Notes under the pieces: generated by a model
Seen by the model: the letters and a program-made list of their open reading frames with translations, nothing else
Told to the model about the DNA's origin: nothing
Database searches by the model: none
From: Anaerolineae bacterium
GTDB lineage: Bacteria; Chloroflexota; Anaerolineae; UBA4142; SHND01
Reading direction: 5' to 3'
Length of the DNA stretch: 64,000 nucleotides
Assembly (NCBI GenBank): GCA_020851635.1
Contig: JADZCJ010000015.1
Location: 1 to 64,000, forward strand
Program-made: the position numbers and the translations under genes
Shown here: positions 8,415 through 16,682 of the stretch, piece after piece
Layout of the letters: each line of letters starts with the position of its first letter
How positions within the stretch are numbered: the first letter of the stretch is position 1

Positions 8415-9254
8415 TTACGGGTTGCATACGCTGTCAATGGAGGAGACCGGGTCATCCCGCCCGGTTTCGCCGACGAAATAAAGTTCGACTTCGACATCTC
8501 CCGAGGCGGACGGGTCTCCGGAAATAAAATGATAAGTCTTCATAACGGTCCCGTCAAAAATGCGCGGGTATGCCTCGCTCAAAATCCGCGCGGTTTCCTC
8601 TGCCAGGCGGTTTCCAATGGTGGGGCTAGAGTCCGAACCAAAAATCAATGCAACACCAACCCGTTCCACGTTGTTGAATCGCGCCAGACACTGCTGAACT
8701 TGTGTGCGCAACTGGGCGCGCATTTCCTCGCGCAGGCGCGCGCGCGCCTGCTCCGAGCCGGTCAATAACGCCCGCGCGGTCGCCGGACTGACTTTGAAAT
8801 TCGCGACAAAGGGGGTTCCACTCAGCCCATAAACCACCGTCGGATACGGCGTATAGGTTGACAGCGGCGTAAAAGTTGCCCGCGGAGTCTGTGTTGCGAC
8901 CGGTGGAAACGGTGTGTAGGTGGGGTACGGCGTATAGGTCCATTCCGGCGGAATCGGCGTAAACGTCGGATACGGCGTATACGTCAAGTTCGGCGGGAAC
9001 GGGGTGAACGTAGGATACGGCGTAAAAGTATAAATTGGAGTAAAGGTCGGGTACGGCGTATACGTCGGTAGTCGTGTAATTGTCGGGGTCGGCGTAAATG
9101 TCAAACTGGCGGTTGGAGTGATCGTTGGAGTTGGCACGGGCGGCGTGCCTTTGCTTGCTGCCACAAAAAACAACAATCCCAGACCCAAAAGCAAGTCGGC
9201 AAAAAGCCATCCCGCCAGAGCGATGGTATCACGCGAAGAATTTCCGGTATTCAT
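8415..9254 (-). CDS. MotB/ZorB-like single-span membrane protein with TPYPT repeats and a degenerate OmpA-like C-terminus
   Basis: A 279-residue protein, last gene of a three-gene operon. A short N-terminus leads into one membrane span (about residues 11-33), which carries Trp16 and Asp20 in the pattern W-xxx-D-LLLGLGLLFF. MotB, ExbD and ZorB proteins hold a proton- or sodium-carrying Asp in the same place. Residues 38-140 are a repeated T-Y-T-P-Y-P-T-F-T-P linker, long enough to cross a cell wall. Residues 197-261 (VGVALIFGSD, helix NRLAEETARILSEAY, then VEVELYF) could be a divergent OmpA-like peptidoglycan-binding fold. That last point is inference from strand-helix order only. The ATG at 9254 has GGAGAG five bases upstream. 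The alternative is a secreted stalk protein with no motor role. Confidence 0.6.
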   Translation of the reverse strand: MNTGNSSRDTIALAGWLFADLLLGLGLLFFVAASKGTPPVPTPTITPTASLTFTPTPTITRLPTYTPYPTFTPIYTFTPYPTFTPFPPNLTYTPYPTFTPIPPEWTYTPYPTYTPFPPVATQTPRATFTPLSTYTPYPTVVYGLSGTPFVANFKVSPATARALLTGSEQARARLREEMRAQLRTQVQQCLARFNNVERVGVALIFGSDSSPTIGNRLAEETARILSEAYPRIFDGTVMKTYHFISGDPSASGDVEVELYFVGETGRDDPVSSIDSVCNP

Positions 9255-9342
9255 TAAATCTCTCCGAGCTACAATAGCCGGCGCTGCCGGCAACCTCGGC
9301 AAGCAAGCTCGTAAATCAACTTGCCCAATCCAGCAGCCATGA

Positions 9343-10860
9343 TCAGTTGGGAAAAACGCGCAGCATCAAAAATACAGCGCCGATTACAAGAATCGAGGCA
9401 ACGACAACGCTCGCGCCGATGGCAAAGGCGAGAGGCATCACCTGAATCTGCGCCTGAACAGGTCCGGTATTGCGGTTGAGCGCCTGCTGTTCCAATGCCT
9501 GCGTCACGCTCGCCCGCTCGGTCATGAACGCCCGCATCGTCTGAGTCAGTTCGTTGCGAATCTGGGTGAGCAGATTCGTCTGGTCGCGCGCGATTTCCGC
9601 GTTGGTCCGCGCAAGTCCCTCCACGGTTGACCTCAGCTGACTCGCGCCGAGGGCGCCCGCTTCATCGCGGCTTGACGCGACAGTGGTGGATAAAGTCCGC
9701 TCCAAGGAATTGATCGCCGTCCGCAGTTCATCCTGACCTTTCAACACTGCCGTCACTGTAACAACCGCGCCCGCGATGCTCGCCGCGGAACTACTGCTCT
9801 TGTCCACCGCCAACCGCAGGTCATCCGTCGTCTTGCGAAGCGCGAGACCCCAACCCTTGGCTTCTTCCTCCATCAGGTTCAGCTGTGCCGCAATATCAGT
9901 CAACTTGTCTTCCTGGACCACCGTGTTGGCTTGGACCGCCCCGGACAATTGTTCGATGGCGGTCGCCAGCCGCGCAGACGTTTGCGACGCCGATTCCAGA
10001 TTTGAAAACATCTTGTCAACGTTGCCGGTCAGCCCATTGCTAAAGACGCGCAGTCCATCCGCTTCTTCTTTCATCTGCCCCACCACCATGCCCAGACGCA
10101 AGTCCAAGCCCTTGGTGAGATTCATCCATTCGCGCGCGCCGCCATCCATCTGGCTGACCGCCGAGCCCATCTGCGCGGAAATCGTGTTAAACTGCAAAAG
10201 CGCTTGCTGGAGGTCCTCGACCACGCCAATATCTGTATCCGTGCGACGGCGGCTGCTCAGCGCTTTTTCAATTTCCCACAGCGCATCTTCCACATCGGCG
10301 CGAATCTTGGCGGCATCATTATTTGCGCGCGTCGCCCCAACATCCTTGCGATAGTGCACCAGGATCGTCAGAAAAATAATAATGACCAGCACAAAGGCGG
10401 CGAGCAGCGCGGTCTGACTGAATGTCATAAAGGGCATCACCGCCTTGCCCGCAAAACCCGTTTCCCAGAGATAGAGAAAACTCTCACCTCGCATCTGGGG
10501 GTCCGATTGCAACAACGCCCCATAGTCCTGCGCCGCCAGCCAAAAGGAAAACCAGGTCAACGTGATGGGGACCAGCACGAGCACGTTGCGGATCCATTCG
10601 AAACCACTCCACAGCGTGCTGTATTCGCGCAGCGCCTCATCGGCGGCGCGCTTTTCGATTGCCTCCGGATCAAACGCGCCATATATGTTGATATTGGACA
10701 GCTTGCCCATTTGGACGTCACTGCTCAATGCCTCATTAAGCGATTGCAGGCGCCGCGCGGGCTGGCCCATGTTTATCCGATTCAACTCGGAAACAGCCAG
10801 GTCCACCTTGAGATCACGGTCCACCCCCGGCCCGGTCCGCGGTACGATTACGTTTTCCAT
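9343..10860 (-). CDS. Membrane-anchored coiled-coil protein (operon partner)
   Basis: A 505-residue protein. An N-terminal cytoplasmic region (1-88) is followed by two membrane spans (about 91-110 and 147-169), a roughly 300-residue predominantly helical region with heptad-like repeats (175-470), and a final C-terminal span (about 477-502). The helical part has the feel of chemoreceptor or tail-like coiled coils (TAIEQLSGAVQ, TISAQMGSAVSQM). It sits between the RING protein (ends at 10904) and the MotB-like protein, so it is the natural stator or partner subunit if the latter is energised. I cannot align it to MotA, TolQ or ZorA by eye, and its span arrangement differs. The ATG at 10860 has a near-perfect GGAGGTG nine bases upstream; longer in-frame starts at 10941 and 10983 lack one. 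Confidence 0.65.
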   Translation of the reverse strand: MENVIVPRTGPGVDRDLKVDLAVSELNRINMGQPARRLQSLNEALSSDVQMGKLSNINIYGAFDPEAIEKRAADEALREYSTLWSGFEWIRNVLVLVPITLTWFSFWLAAQDYGALLQSDPQMRGESFLYLWETGFAGKAVMPFMTFSQTALLAAFVLVIIIFLTILVHYRKDVGATRANNDAAKIRADVEDALWEIEKALSSRRRTDTDIGVVEDLQQALLQFNTISAQMGSAVSQMDGGAREWMNLTKGLDLRLGMVVGQMKEEADGLRVFSNGLTGNVDKMFSNLESASQTSARLATAIEQLSGAVQANTVVQEDKLTDIAAQLNLMEEEAKGWGLALRKTTDDLRLAVDKSSSSAASIAGAVVTVTAVLKGQDELRTAINSLERTLSTTVASSRDEAGALGASQLRSTVEGLARTNAEIARDQTNLLTQIRNELTQTMRAFMTERASVTQALEQQALNRNTGPVQAQIQVMPLAFAIGASVVVASILVIGAVFLMLRVFPN

Positions 10861-10903
10861 GCTTTGATTCACCTCCGCAATATCATACACCTGATGACTG
10901 GGT

Positions 10904-12811
10904 TCAATCGTCCACCGGTCTGGCAAGCTCACTTTGGACATACTCGATGCGCTGCATATCTTCGCTGGCGAGCGCGCTGGCAATCCGTTCCTTGCGACTC
11001 GTATTTTTCAATGCCCTGACAAGCGTTTGTTTTTCATGGTCGTTCAACAACTCCAAACCCTCATGCAAATAGCCGGGATTCCACGCTTCAAAGATGGCGC
11101 GGTCATCCCCCGCGCCCAGCGCGTTCGTGAGCACCCTCCAGCGCTCCTGAAACTCGAGCGCGGCACGGATTTTGCTCCAATTCAGGGTGTTTGGCAAAAT
11201 GACGCCCGCGTCATACGCCTTTTTGTAGGTCGCAGCAATCGCCAGTTTAATGTATGCCATCTCCGGCGCTTGTTCGAGCCGCCTCAATTCGTCAATTGCT
11301 GTGAACGTAGCCAGCGCATTGCGTACCTGTTTCATCTCAAACGGCGACAACAACGCGTCTATCGTCTCCAGATTCTCGGGACCCTCACACCAATCCACAA
11401 TCTGCTGAAGCATCGTTTCTGTCCAGGGACGGTCAGCAATCGCTTTTCGCAATTCCACGACCGTCTGCACCGCTTGCTGCACCCGCTCAACAACGACCTT
11501 TTCTGACCCATCCAAATGCTGCATCAGTCCAACCGCCAAAGCCGGGTCTTGAATCAGGACGCTGACCGCCCGCAAATCATTTCGACGGATTGCGCGCCTC
11601 AGCGCAAGCAGCGGCTTGAACACGCGTCGCGCGTTATTGATTTCATCGCGTTTTCCTTGCGCCAACAACTTGTCATCTGCCAGCAACTCTTCATCATACG
11701 CAATGATCAGATCGCGTTCGTTATCTGCTTGCGCCACCCGCGCCCGCGCGGCGCGGCGCCCTGCGGCTTGACGCACGCGCTCCAACGTCGCATCGGGAAG
11801 CACCCAGCCAACAGCCAGCGCGGCAGTGGCGGCGGCAAGAATCTGCTCGTCATCTCCACTGATCACGGCTTGGCGCAGCGTATCGCGTGACCGCGCGCGC
11901 CGCGCGTCATAGAGCGCGCTGCGATCATTTTTCGAGAGTGCTCTGGAATCGGCAAGATGCAATTCATGCTCTTTATCGTCATACAGGTCAAGCGCCCTGT
12001 CCTGCGAATTCACGCGCGCCAAATAATTTTTGATTTCGCGGATCACCCCGAGCCGCTCCAACGCCAACACCCCGCGCGTGCGGTCTTCCGTCGTCAGAAT
12101 CCCGAGCCGTTCGTAATAGTCCAACATCGCAAACGAAGTGTAACCGGAAGCGCGTTCGGTCAAAATCTTCTCCAACGCCTCGTCGTCATTTTGTTCGAGC
12201 GCGGCATTAAAGCGCTGCTGCAATTGCAGCGTGAGCTGCCGGATCGCCTCTTCCACATGCGGTTTGTATCCGTTCAAAAAGTCATCGCATGAATCAAAAT
12301 GCTCGCGATTGGCTTCATAGATTTCGACGACACGCTGCCAACGTTTTTGACGATACTCGGTCCGCAGTTGTTCCATATGGCGCACGCACCGATTCGCGAC
12401 AGCGATCTCGGCGCGATACTTTTCCGCCGGTTGGAAATATCCAAACAATTCCTCGTTCCACGCCGCCGCCATCCGCCGATGACTGCCGGACGCATATTCA
12501 GCTTCGAACTTTTCAAAAGCCGTCCAGCGGTCCGTGTTCAGGTGCGCCTGTTCGGGACCCTCATCCATCATAAACACCTCATGCACGCGCTCGGGCTGGT
12601 AAGGAATTGTGCCATGCCTGCGGCTCCGCGGATTGAGCAGGCAGTTTGGTTTGGCACATCCCCCATGCACATGCCAGCACCACACATGGTGCTGGGTGGC
12701 ACATTCCGGGCACCTGCCCACGCGCCGCTTGTCGGGTTCGGGACCAATCGGGCGCTCGGCGGGCAGCTGACAGACCGGGCAGTTGAGCGGAGGTGATGCT
12801 TGAAATGTCAT
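10904..12811 (-). CDS. Prokaryotic RING-finger protein with alpha-helical repeats
   Basis: A 635-residue protein, first gene of the operon. The N-terminus holds a zinc-binding module: Cys11-x2-Cys14, Cys34-x2-Cys37, His41/His42, Cys45, Cys52 and Cys57 with the HHVWCWHVHGGC signature. This matches what I know as the prokaryotic RING family (CP.C....HH..CW...GGC). The remaining 550 residues are helical, with a degenerate repeated unit of the form L-xx-A-I/V-xxx-D-xxx-I/L followed by E-xx-R-V-xx-A. Examples lie around residues 310, 390, 440 and 560 (LRQAVISGDDEQIL, LRRAIRRNDLRAVSVL). No enzymatic motif is visible. Prokaryotic RING proteins are often wired to membrane or stress modules, so a scaffold or adaptor role is likely. 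A TATAAT box at 12897-12892 probably starts the operon. Function is unproven. Confidence 0.7.
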   Translation of the reverse strand: MTFQASPPLNCPVCQLPAERPIGPEPDKRRVGRCPECATQHHVWCWHVHGGCAKPNCLLNPRSRRHGTIPYQPERVHEVFMMDEGPEQAHLNTDRWTAFEKFEAEYASGSHRRMAAAWNEELFGYFQPAEKYRAEIAVANRCVRHMEQLRTEYRQKRWQRVVEIYEANREHFDSCDDFLNGYKPHVEEAIRQLTLQLQQRFNAALEQNDDEALEKILTERASGYTSFAMLDYYERLGILTTEDRTRGVLALERLGVIREIKNYLARVNSQDRALDLYDDKEHELHLADSRALSKNDRSALYDARRARSRDTLRQAVISGDDEQILAAATAALAVGWVLPDATLERVRQAAGRRAARARVAQADNERDLIIAYDEELLADDKLLAQGKRDEINNARRVFKPLLALRRAIRRNDLRAVSVLIQDPALAVGLMQHLDGSEKVVVERVQQAVQTVVELRKAIADRPWTETMLQQIVDWCEGPENLETIDALLSPFEMKQVRNALATFTAIDELRRLEQAPEMAYIKLAIAATYKKAYDAGVILPNTLNWSKIRAALEFQERWRVLTNALGAGDDRAIFEAWNPGYLHEGLELLNDHEKQTLVRALKNTSRKERIASALASEDMQRIEYVQSELARPVDD

Positions 12812-13204
12812 AGTCAGGCGATCTTGAGAAATTGGTTTTCAGACAACTCGCCCCGAGCCAAAATGCCCCGAGCGCGGGTGAATTATAACATGACCGCGCA
12901 GAATAGAATTTCCGGATCGGATACGGGCAATCTACAGAAAAAGGGTTGAAAAAAGTCGAAACATGCGCTTGACAGCAGTCTATGCGGAATGCTACAATCG
13001 CATATGAGATTCGGGGGCGCCGCCAAGGCGGGACGGAATGTTTTCGATTGGGATACCCCTCCGAGTCGCATCGCAATTTTCAGGCGACCGCAAGTCCCAC
13101 TCTCCAGTTTATCCCGGGATAGGAAGGTATCCACTATTGACACGTTGAGCACAACCTACACATCCATTCCAGGGTTCATATCATCTGTTCAAAGGAGATA
13201 TACG
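12812..13204. other. Divergent intergenic region with long leader
   Basis: A 393-base non-coding stretch. It carries a minus-strand -10 box (TATAAT, 12897-12892) for the RING operon and a plus-strand promoter (12969-12998) for the secreted protein at 13205. About 200 bases of leader follow that promoter. In it, GGATACC (about 13050) can pair with GGTATCC (about 13126), so a structured RNA leader is possible. I recognise no known riboswitch. Confidence 0.5.
12969..12998 (+). promoter_or_regulatory. Sigma70-type promoter for the secreted protein at 13205
   Basis: TTGACA (12969-12974), 18-base spacer, TACAAT (12993-12998). Confidence 0.75.
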
Positions 13205-14029
13205 ATGAAACACAAATTGCTCTTTGCTGCAGTAATCGCAATTGCCTTGCTGTGTCTTAATATGGCGATCTCGAAACCGATCGAAGCCGCCGGTCCACCC
13301 GAAGGCAAGCCCAAACAGGGTCCGGCGAATAATAGCGCCAAAGTTGATATCACCATTGACGATGCAGGCAATATCAACGTGGGCGGCATCAATCTCGCTG
13401 CACTCGGTATGGCTCCCGTTGACCCGCAAATCGCGACGATTGCAAAGAATCTCGGAGCCGTGGACCTTGAAGTTCAAGACAGCTCGATCGCGCTCGCGGT
13501 ACAGGGGCAACAGGTTGTGCAGGGCTTGTGGACTCCGGAGCAGCGCCAAAATGCGGCCGCATTAGCTGCCAACTATGGCATCCAACTCGTTCCTGGCGTC
13601 CAGGCGCGCGTAGAAGAGTGGGTTAGTTCCTCCGACTTTGACGTGACCGCGCGATACAGCAACGACGGCAGTCACGCCGTCGAACTCAGTCTGTCCAAAC
13701 CGATTTTGGTTGACATTGCATCCAACGGTCAACTGGCAGTCGAGAACGGACCGCTCGCCACAGGGATTCATCCATACGTCCTTCAACAAATACGCATGGG
13801 CGGCAGTCATGCGCTCGCATGTTGGGATCAAGGCACATTGACCACGTCGGTTGACGGAGCCGAACTCCCCACGCTCGTGTTGAACCCGGCCGGGGTTGAC
13901 ATTATAGCCCAGGCATTGGGTCTGCCCATCAATCAACTTGGCACCGAGTCCATCTTGAATGCGCGCGTCGGCGTGGATTTAAGCTTGCCAGGCGGCGCAC
14001 ACCGATCAGACGCCGCGTGCGGCGAGTAA
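13205..14029 (+). CDS. Secreted protein of unknown function
   Basis: A 274-residue exported protein. It has a clean signal peptide (KHKLLFAAVIAIALLCLNMA, cleavage near residues 29-30), then a short basic/Pro stretch (GPPEGKPKQGP), then an all-beta-looking domain. Recurrent short strands (VDITIDDAGNINVGGINL, VDLEVQDSSIALAVQGQQV) suggest a repeat or a beta-sandwich. Two cysteines (in LACWDQG and DAACGE) may form a disulfide. No family is recognised. The ATG is fixed by AAAGGAG and the signal peptide. A 200-base leader precedes it. It is monocistronic, with a strong terminator at 14063-14094. Confidence 0.8.
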   Translation: MKHKLLFAAVIAIALLCLNMAISKPIEAAGPPEGKPKQGPANNSAKVDITIDDAGNINVGGINLAALGMAPVDPQIATIAKNLGAVDLEVQDSSIALAVQGQQVVQGLWTPEQRQNAAALAANYGIQLVPGVQARVEEWVSSSDFDVTARYSNDGSHAVELSLSKPILVDIASNGQLAVENGPLATGIHPYVLQQIRMGGSHALACWDQGTLTTSVDGAELPTLVLNPAGVDIIAQALGLPINQLGTESILNARVGVDLSLPGGAHRSDAACGE

Positions 14030-14062
14030 CGATCAACGCGCCCACACTTTTTAGAGATCCAG

Positions 14063-14094
14063 AATTGCGCCGACGATTACGTCGGCGCAATTTT
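14063..14094. terminator. Bidirectional Rho-independent terminator
   Basis: A perfect 12-bp stem AATTGCGCCGAC/GTCGGCGCAATT with a 6-base loop and T-run, between convergent genes. Confidence 0.9.
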
Positions 14095-14109
14095 CTTGAT
14101 GACATCTTT

Positions 14110-14859
14110 TTATGATGGAATACAAACCTCTCGCAGGGTGCGCCGCGCGTCCGCTTCAAATTCCAAACCTTCGATCGGCGGACGAGTCAAATACCACCGC
14201 ACCCCCTGCATCTGCGCGCGCCCGAGCGGTCCAAGTATCACCTCGCGCATAAAAGAGAAAATATCGTGCGCCGTATAGACATTGAACGCGGTGCAGTCGT
14301 CCCAACGCAAGCCCAGCGTATCCAACCGCCCATTGAGCTCCGCCATCACAAAGACCGCTTTTTCCCGCATGGCATCGTCGGAGGTTTCCCCCGCGCGAAT
14401 GATGCCGCGCGCGCCGTCCAGATCCGCCGCGCCCGACAATACAAAATCGCGCGGTGTGCCCCGGTCGGTGGCCGCGACCGTGTAGGCAAAGGCATAGATG
14501 ACAGGCTGCGACGGTGGATTCATTTCGACGGCAAGGTTGCTGCGCGTCATGGGACCGACACCATTCATCTGCAAATCATGTTTTTTCAACGCGGGCAAAT
14601 AGACGCCGTTGTTAAACTCGCCAAATTCCGACATCGAGAGACGCCGCGGCGAGCGCAGTTCAATCGCACAGACCGCTTGCGCGGGTCTGCCCTGTTTTAT
14701 CAAATAATCGGCAATCCAGTCAAAACCTTCCGTGACGGGCGGTGGTTTCAAAAATGTGACATGGATAATGGCGTAACCGGGGTCAGCGATCACCGCGCCG
14801 GAAAACGCCGCGCCGCCCTGTAAAAAACGATAGTTACCGCGTGGATTTGATACCAGCAT
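14110..14859 (-). CDS. RidA-superfamily protein, resembling 2-amino(chloro)muconate deaminase
   Basis: A 249-residue cytoplasmic protein. The N-terminal MLVSNPRGNYRFL and the spacing of GFDWIADYLIKQGRP and ELRSPRRLSMSEFGEFN resemble, from memory, the two-domain RidA-like family that includes CnbZ (2-amino-5-chloromuconate deaminase). The C-terminal half has the RidA-like element LNGRLDTLGLRWDDCTAFNVYTAHD, in which one subunit strand supports imine or enamine hydrolysis. The identification rests on remembered sequence style, and no neighbour supports an aromatic degradation pathway. AGGACC lies upstream of the ATG. An equally safe label is RidA-like deaminase of unknown substrate. Confidence 0.6.
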   Translation of the reverse strand: MLVSNPRGNYRFLQGGAAFSGAVIADPGYAIIHVTFLKPPPVTEGFDWIADYLIKQGRPAQAVCAIELRSPRRLSMSEFGEFNNGVYLPALKKHDLQMNGVGPMTRSNLAVEMNPPSQPVIYAFAYTVAATDRGTPRDFVLSGAADLDGARGIIRAGETSDDAMREKAVFVMAELNGRLDTLGLRWDDCTAFNVYTAHDIFSFMREVILGPLGRAQMQGVRWYLTRPPIEGLEFEADARRTLREVCIPS

Positions 14860-14985
14860 GGATGGGTCCTTTTGAAAGAGATGCGAAAACTGACAGCAGA
14901 GATTCTGCGCACGCCAATTCTACCACCGCTTGCGATTCCGGGGACACAGATTTGACGAGAGCGCAAGTGCGTCATCATTTTGAAT

Positions 14986-15020
14986 GGTAAGGAACAAACG
15001 CCGTTTCGTTCCCGCCCCCA
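14986..15020. repeat. Dispersed repeat R2, copy 2
   Basis: GGTAAGGAACAAACGCCGTT followed by TCGTTCCCGCCCCC. It matches 62402-62436 with about three differences and the first bases of the window in part. Imperfect inverted arms GGAACAAACG and CGTTTCGTTCC surround the centre. Confidence 0.55.
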
Positions 15021-15103
15021 ACCAAGAATAGGACGCACAGCCAACGAGAGCAGGACCGGACCGGCTCAAGAGCGGGGATAATAGATTTTTGTATCACAAC
15101 TCC

Positions 15104-15132
15104 TTGACATAGAAATAAAAATATAGATAGTA
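15104..15132 (+). promoter_or_regulatory. Sigma70-type promoter for the membrane protein at 15300
   Basis: TTGACA (15104-15109), 17-base AT-rich spacer, ATAGTA (15127-15132); alternatively GATAGT with a 16-base spacer. Confidence 0.6.
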
Positions 15133-15299
15133 GAGTCGCCCGGTATCATCACTGCCGCTGCCGCGCTCAGTCCCGTGCCACCTGCAGTGCGCGCGGGTTC
15201 CACAGCAAGAGTTATGGCTGCGTTCTGCCAAGAATCTTTTCCATTGCCGGGCACTCGCTCTTTGCCCTTTGACGCTTTTATTTGCATCCAAGTCAAACC

Positions 15300-15983
15300 A
15301 TGACCCAAGAACCCTCTGACACTTCCAAGAGTATTCTTGACCGCATCCTGCCGCGCAAGAATCGGGAAAAAATACTGGACCATTGGCTCGAGCTCGCGGC
15401 AACCGTGCTGCTGGCGCTGGCGACAGTGGCAACCGCCTGGAGCGGATATCAGTCCACACTTTGGGGCGGCAAACAGACCGATCACTCGTCTGCCGCCACA
15501 GTGGCAATCATTCGCACATCCAAATACGCCAACCTGGCGGAACAAAAGTTAACCTTGCACGCGGACTTGTTCAGCCAATGGCTTGGCGCGAGAGGCGCCA
15601 ACAATCAACCTCTGGCTGACTTTATGCAGCGGCGTTTCCCCGAGCCGCTCAAGACTGCAGCCATCGCCTGGCAAGCAACCCAACCCCTGACCGACCCGAC
15701 GGCTCCCACCACCCCGTTTGCGATGGCTGAATATGTGCTGCCGGAAACACTAGAGATGCAGCATTGGGAGGCAGTCTCGGAAGCCGAGTTTCAAGCCGCC
15801 GCCGAGGCGGGCATCATTGCGGACCGCTATTTATTGTTTACAATTATCTTTGCGTCAGTACTCTTTTTTGGCGGGGTGACCGGCAAATTTGATGCAGAGG
15901 CGCTCAACTGGGCGGTCCTGGCGCTCGGCGCCATCGGGCTTTTGCTCGGGTTGGCCATTCTCCTTTCGACACCCATTCTGTAG
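15300..15983 (+). CDS. Three-span membrane protein of unknown function
   Basis: A 227-residue inner-membrane protein. One membrane span lies at about residues 30-48 (ELAATVLLALATVATAW), followed by a 110-residue extracytoplasmic or cytoplasmic domain. Two adjacent spans sit at the C-terminus (about 173-193 and 200-224). The layout, N-span, helical loop, two C-spans, resembles small DUF-type membrane proteins (for example the DUF4337 type), but I cannot assign a family. The ATG at 15300 lacks a clear ribosome-binding site; a TTG at 15282 is the alternative. It has its own promoter at 15104. Confidence 0.7.
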   Translation: MTQEPSDTSKSILDRILPRKNREKILDHWLELAATVLLALATVATAWSGYQSTLWGGKQTDHSSAATVAIIRTSKYANLAEQKLTLHADLFSQWLGARGANNQPLADFMQRRFPEPLKTAAIAWQATQPLTDPTAPTTPFAMAEYVLPETLEMQHWEAVSEAEFQAAAEAGIIADRYLLFTIIFASVLFFGGVTGKFDAEALNWAVLALGAIGLLLGLAILLSTPIL

Positions 15984-16027
15984 CAGCCCGCTTCAAGATG
16001 CGTTGACGCGCGACCGGCAGAGTATTT

Positions 16028-16121
16028 CTGGTGATTACCTACATCGCGTAGAACAAGTTGACGTTCAAAACCTTCGAGGTCTTGGAGACCTCGAAGGTTT
16101 TGAGATTCAGGCAATCACCAG
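16028..16121. mobile_element. MITE-like element family M1, copy 2 (most complete)
   Basis: A 94-bp element. The terminal inverted repeats CTGGTGATTACCT (16028-16040) and AGGCAATCACCAG (16109-16121) differ at one base. An internal 17-bp perfect stem is built on CAAAACCTTCGAGGTC and GACCTCGAAGGTTTTG. AGTATTT flanks it on both sides (16021-16027 and 16122-16128) as a 7-bp target duplication. There is no coding capacity. Confidence 0.8.
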
Positions 16122-16237
16122 AGTATTTGCATTTCTACAGTATTCGATTGATAATGCTTTTTCTTGGCTTGGCCGCGCGTGGCATTTGACCTTTTTTTAA
16201 ACCGGATTCAGATAGAATTTCATTCAGGAGGTATGCG

Positions 16238-16663
16238 ATGGCATACGGACCCGTGCAGTATTTTGTATTCGCCTTTCCCAAAAATCAATTCAGAGGCGAA
16301 ATCGTTCCGGCATTAGCCGATGTAGTTTCACAGGGATTGATTCGGATCGTGGATATTGCGTTTGTCATCAAAGACCAGGACGGCAACGTTGCTACGATGG
16401 AAATTAATGATCTGGATGACGCAGAATTCAATGCGTTTGGAGAGATCGTAGATCACACGGACGGGGTGTTGTCCGACAGTGATCTGCAAGAACTGGCTGC
16501 CAACATTCCGCCAAACAATTCGGCTGCGCTATTGGTGTTTGAACACACCTGGGCTGTCGGGTTGGCGGAAGCAATTCGAGGGGCGAACGGACAAGTGGTA
16601 ACCCAAGGTTTTGTGCCGCGCGAAATCGTGGAACAAGTGATGCAAGCTCGCGGCAAAGCATAG
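16238..16663 (+). CDS. DUF6325-family protein
   Basis: A 141-residue soluble protein of the kind annotated DUF6325: GPVQYFVFAFP at the start, then LADVVSQGLIRIVDIAFVIKD, a helical centre and LLVFEHTWAVGLAEAI near the end. The fold looks like a small alpha/beta domain with an acidic middle (MEINDLDDAEFN). Function is unknown. It is followed 19 bases later by a SHOCT-domain protein, a pairing I have seen elsewhere in Actinobacteria and Chloroflexota. AGGAGG lies upstream of the ATG, and a TAGAAT box is at 16213-16218. Confidence 0.75.
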   Translation: MAYGPVQYFVFAFPKNQFRGEIVPALADVVSQGLIRIVDIAFVIKDQDGNVATMEINDLDDAEFNAFGEIVDHTDGVLSDSDLQELAANIPPNNSAALLVFEHTWAVGLAEAIRGANGQVVTQGFVPREIVEQVMQARGKA

Positions 16664-16682
16664 GATTTTAGGAGGCATTCAA

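Larger units (their letters stand above)
14860..15299. other. Intergenic region with repeat R2 and a promoter
   Basis: A 440-base gap between divergent genes. It contains dispersed repeat R2 (14986-15020), the promoter at 15104-15132 and about 160 bases of leader with no feature I can name. Confidence 0.5.

Noticed and set aside
8415-12811. A complete Zorya defence system
   Set aside because: Only a ZorB-like architecture is visible. There is no ZorC, no ZorD helicase/nuclease or ZorE, and the coiled-coil partner cannot be matched to ZorA by eye. Kept as a candidate new system instead.
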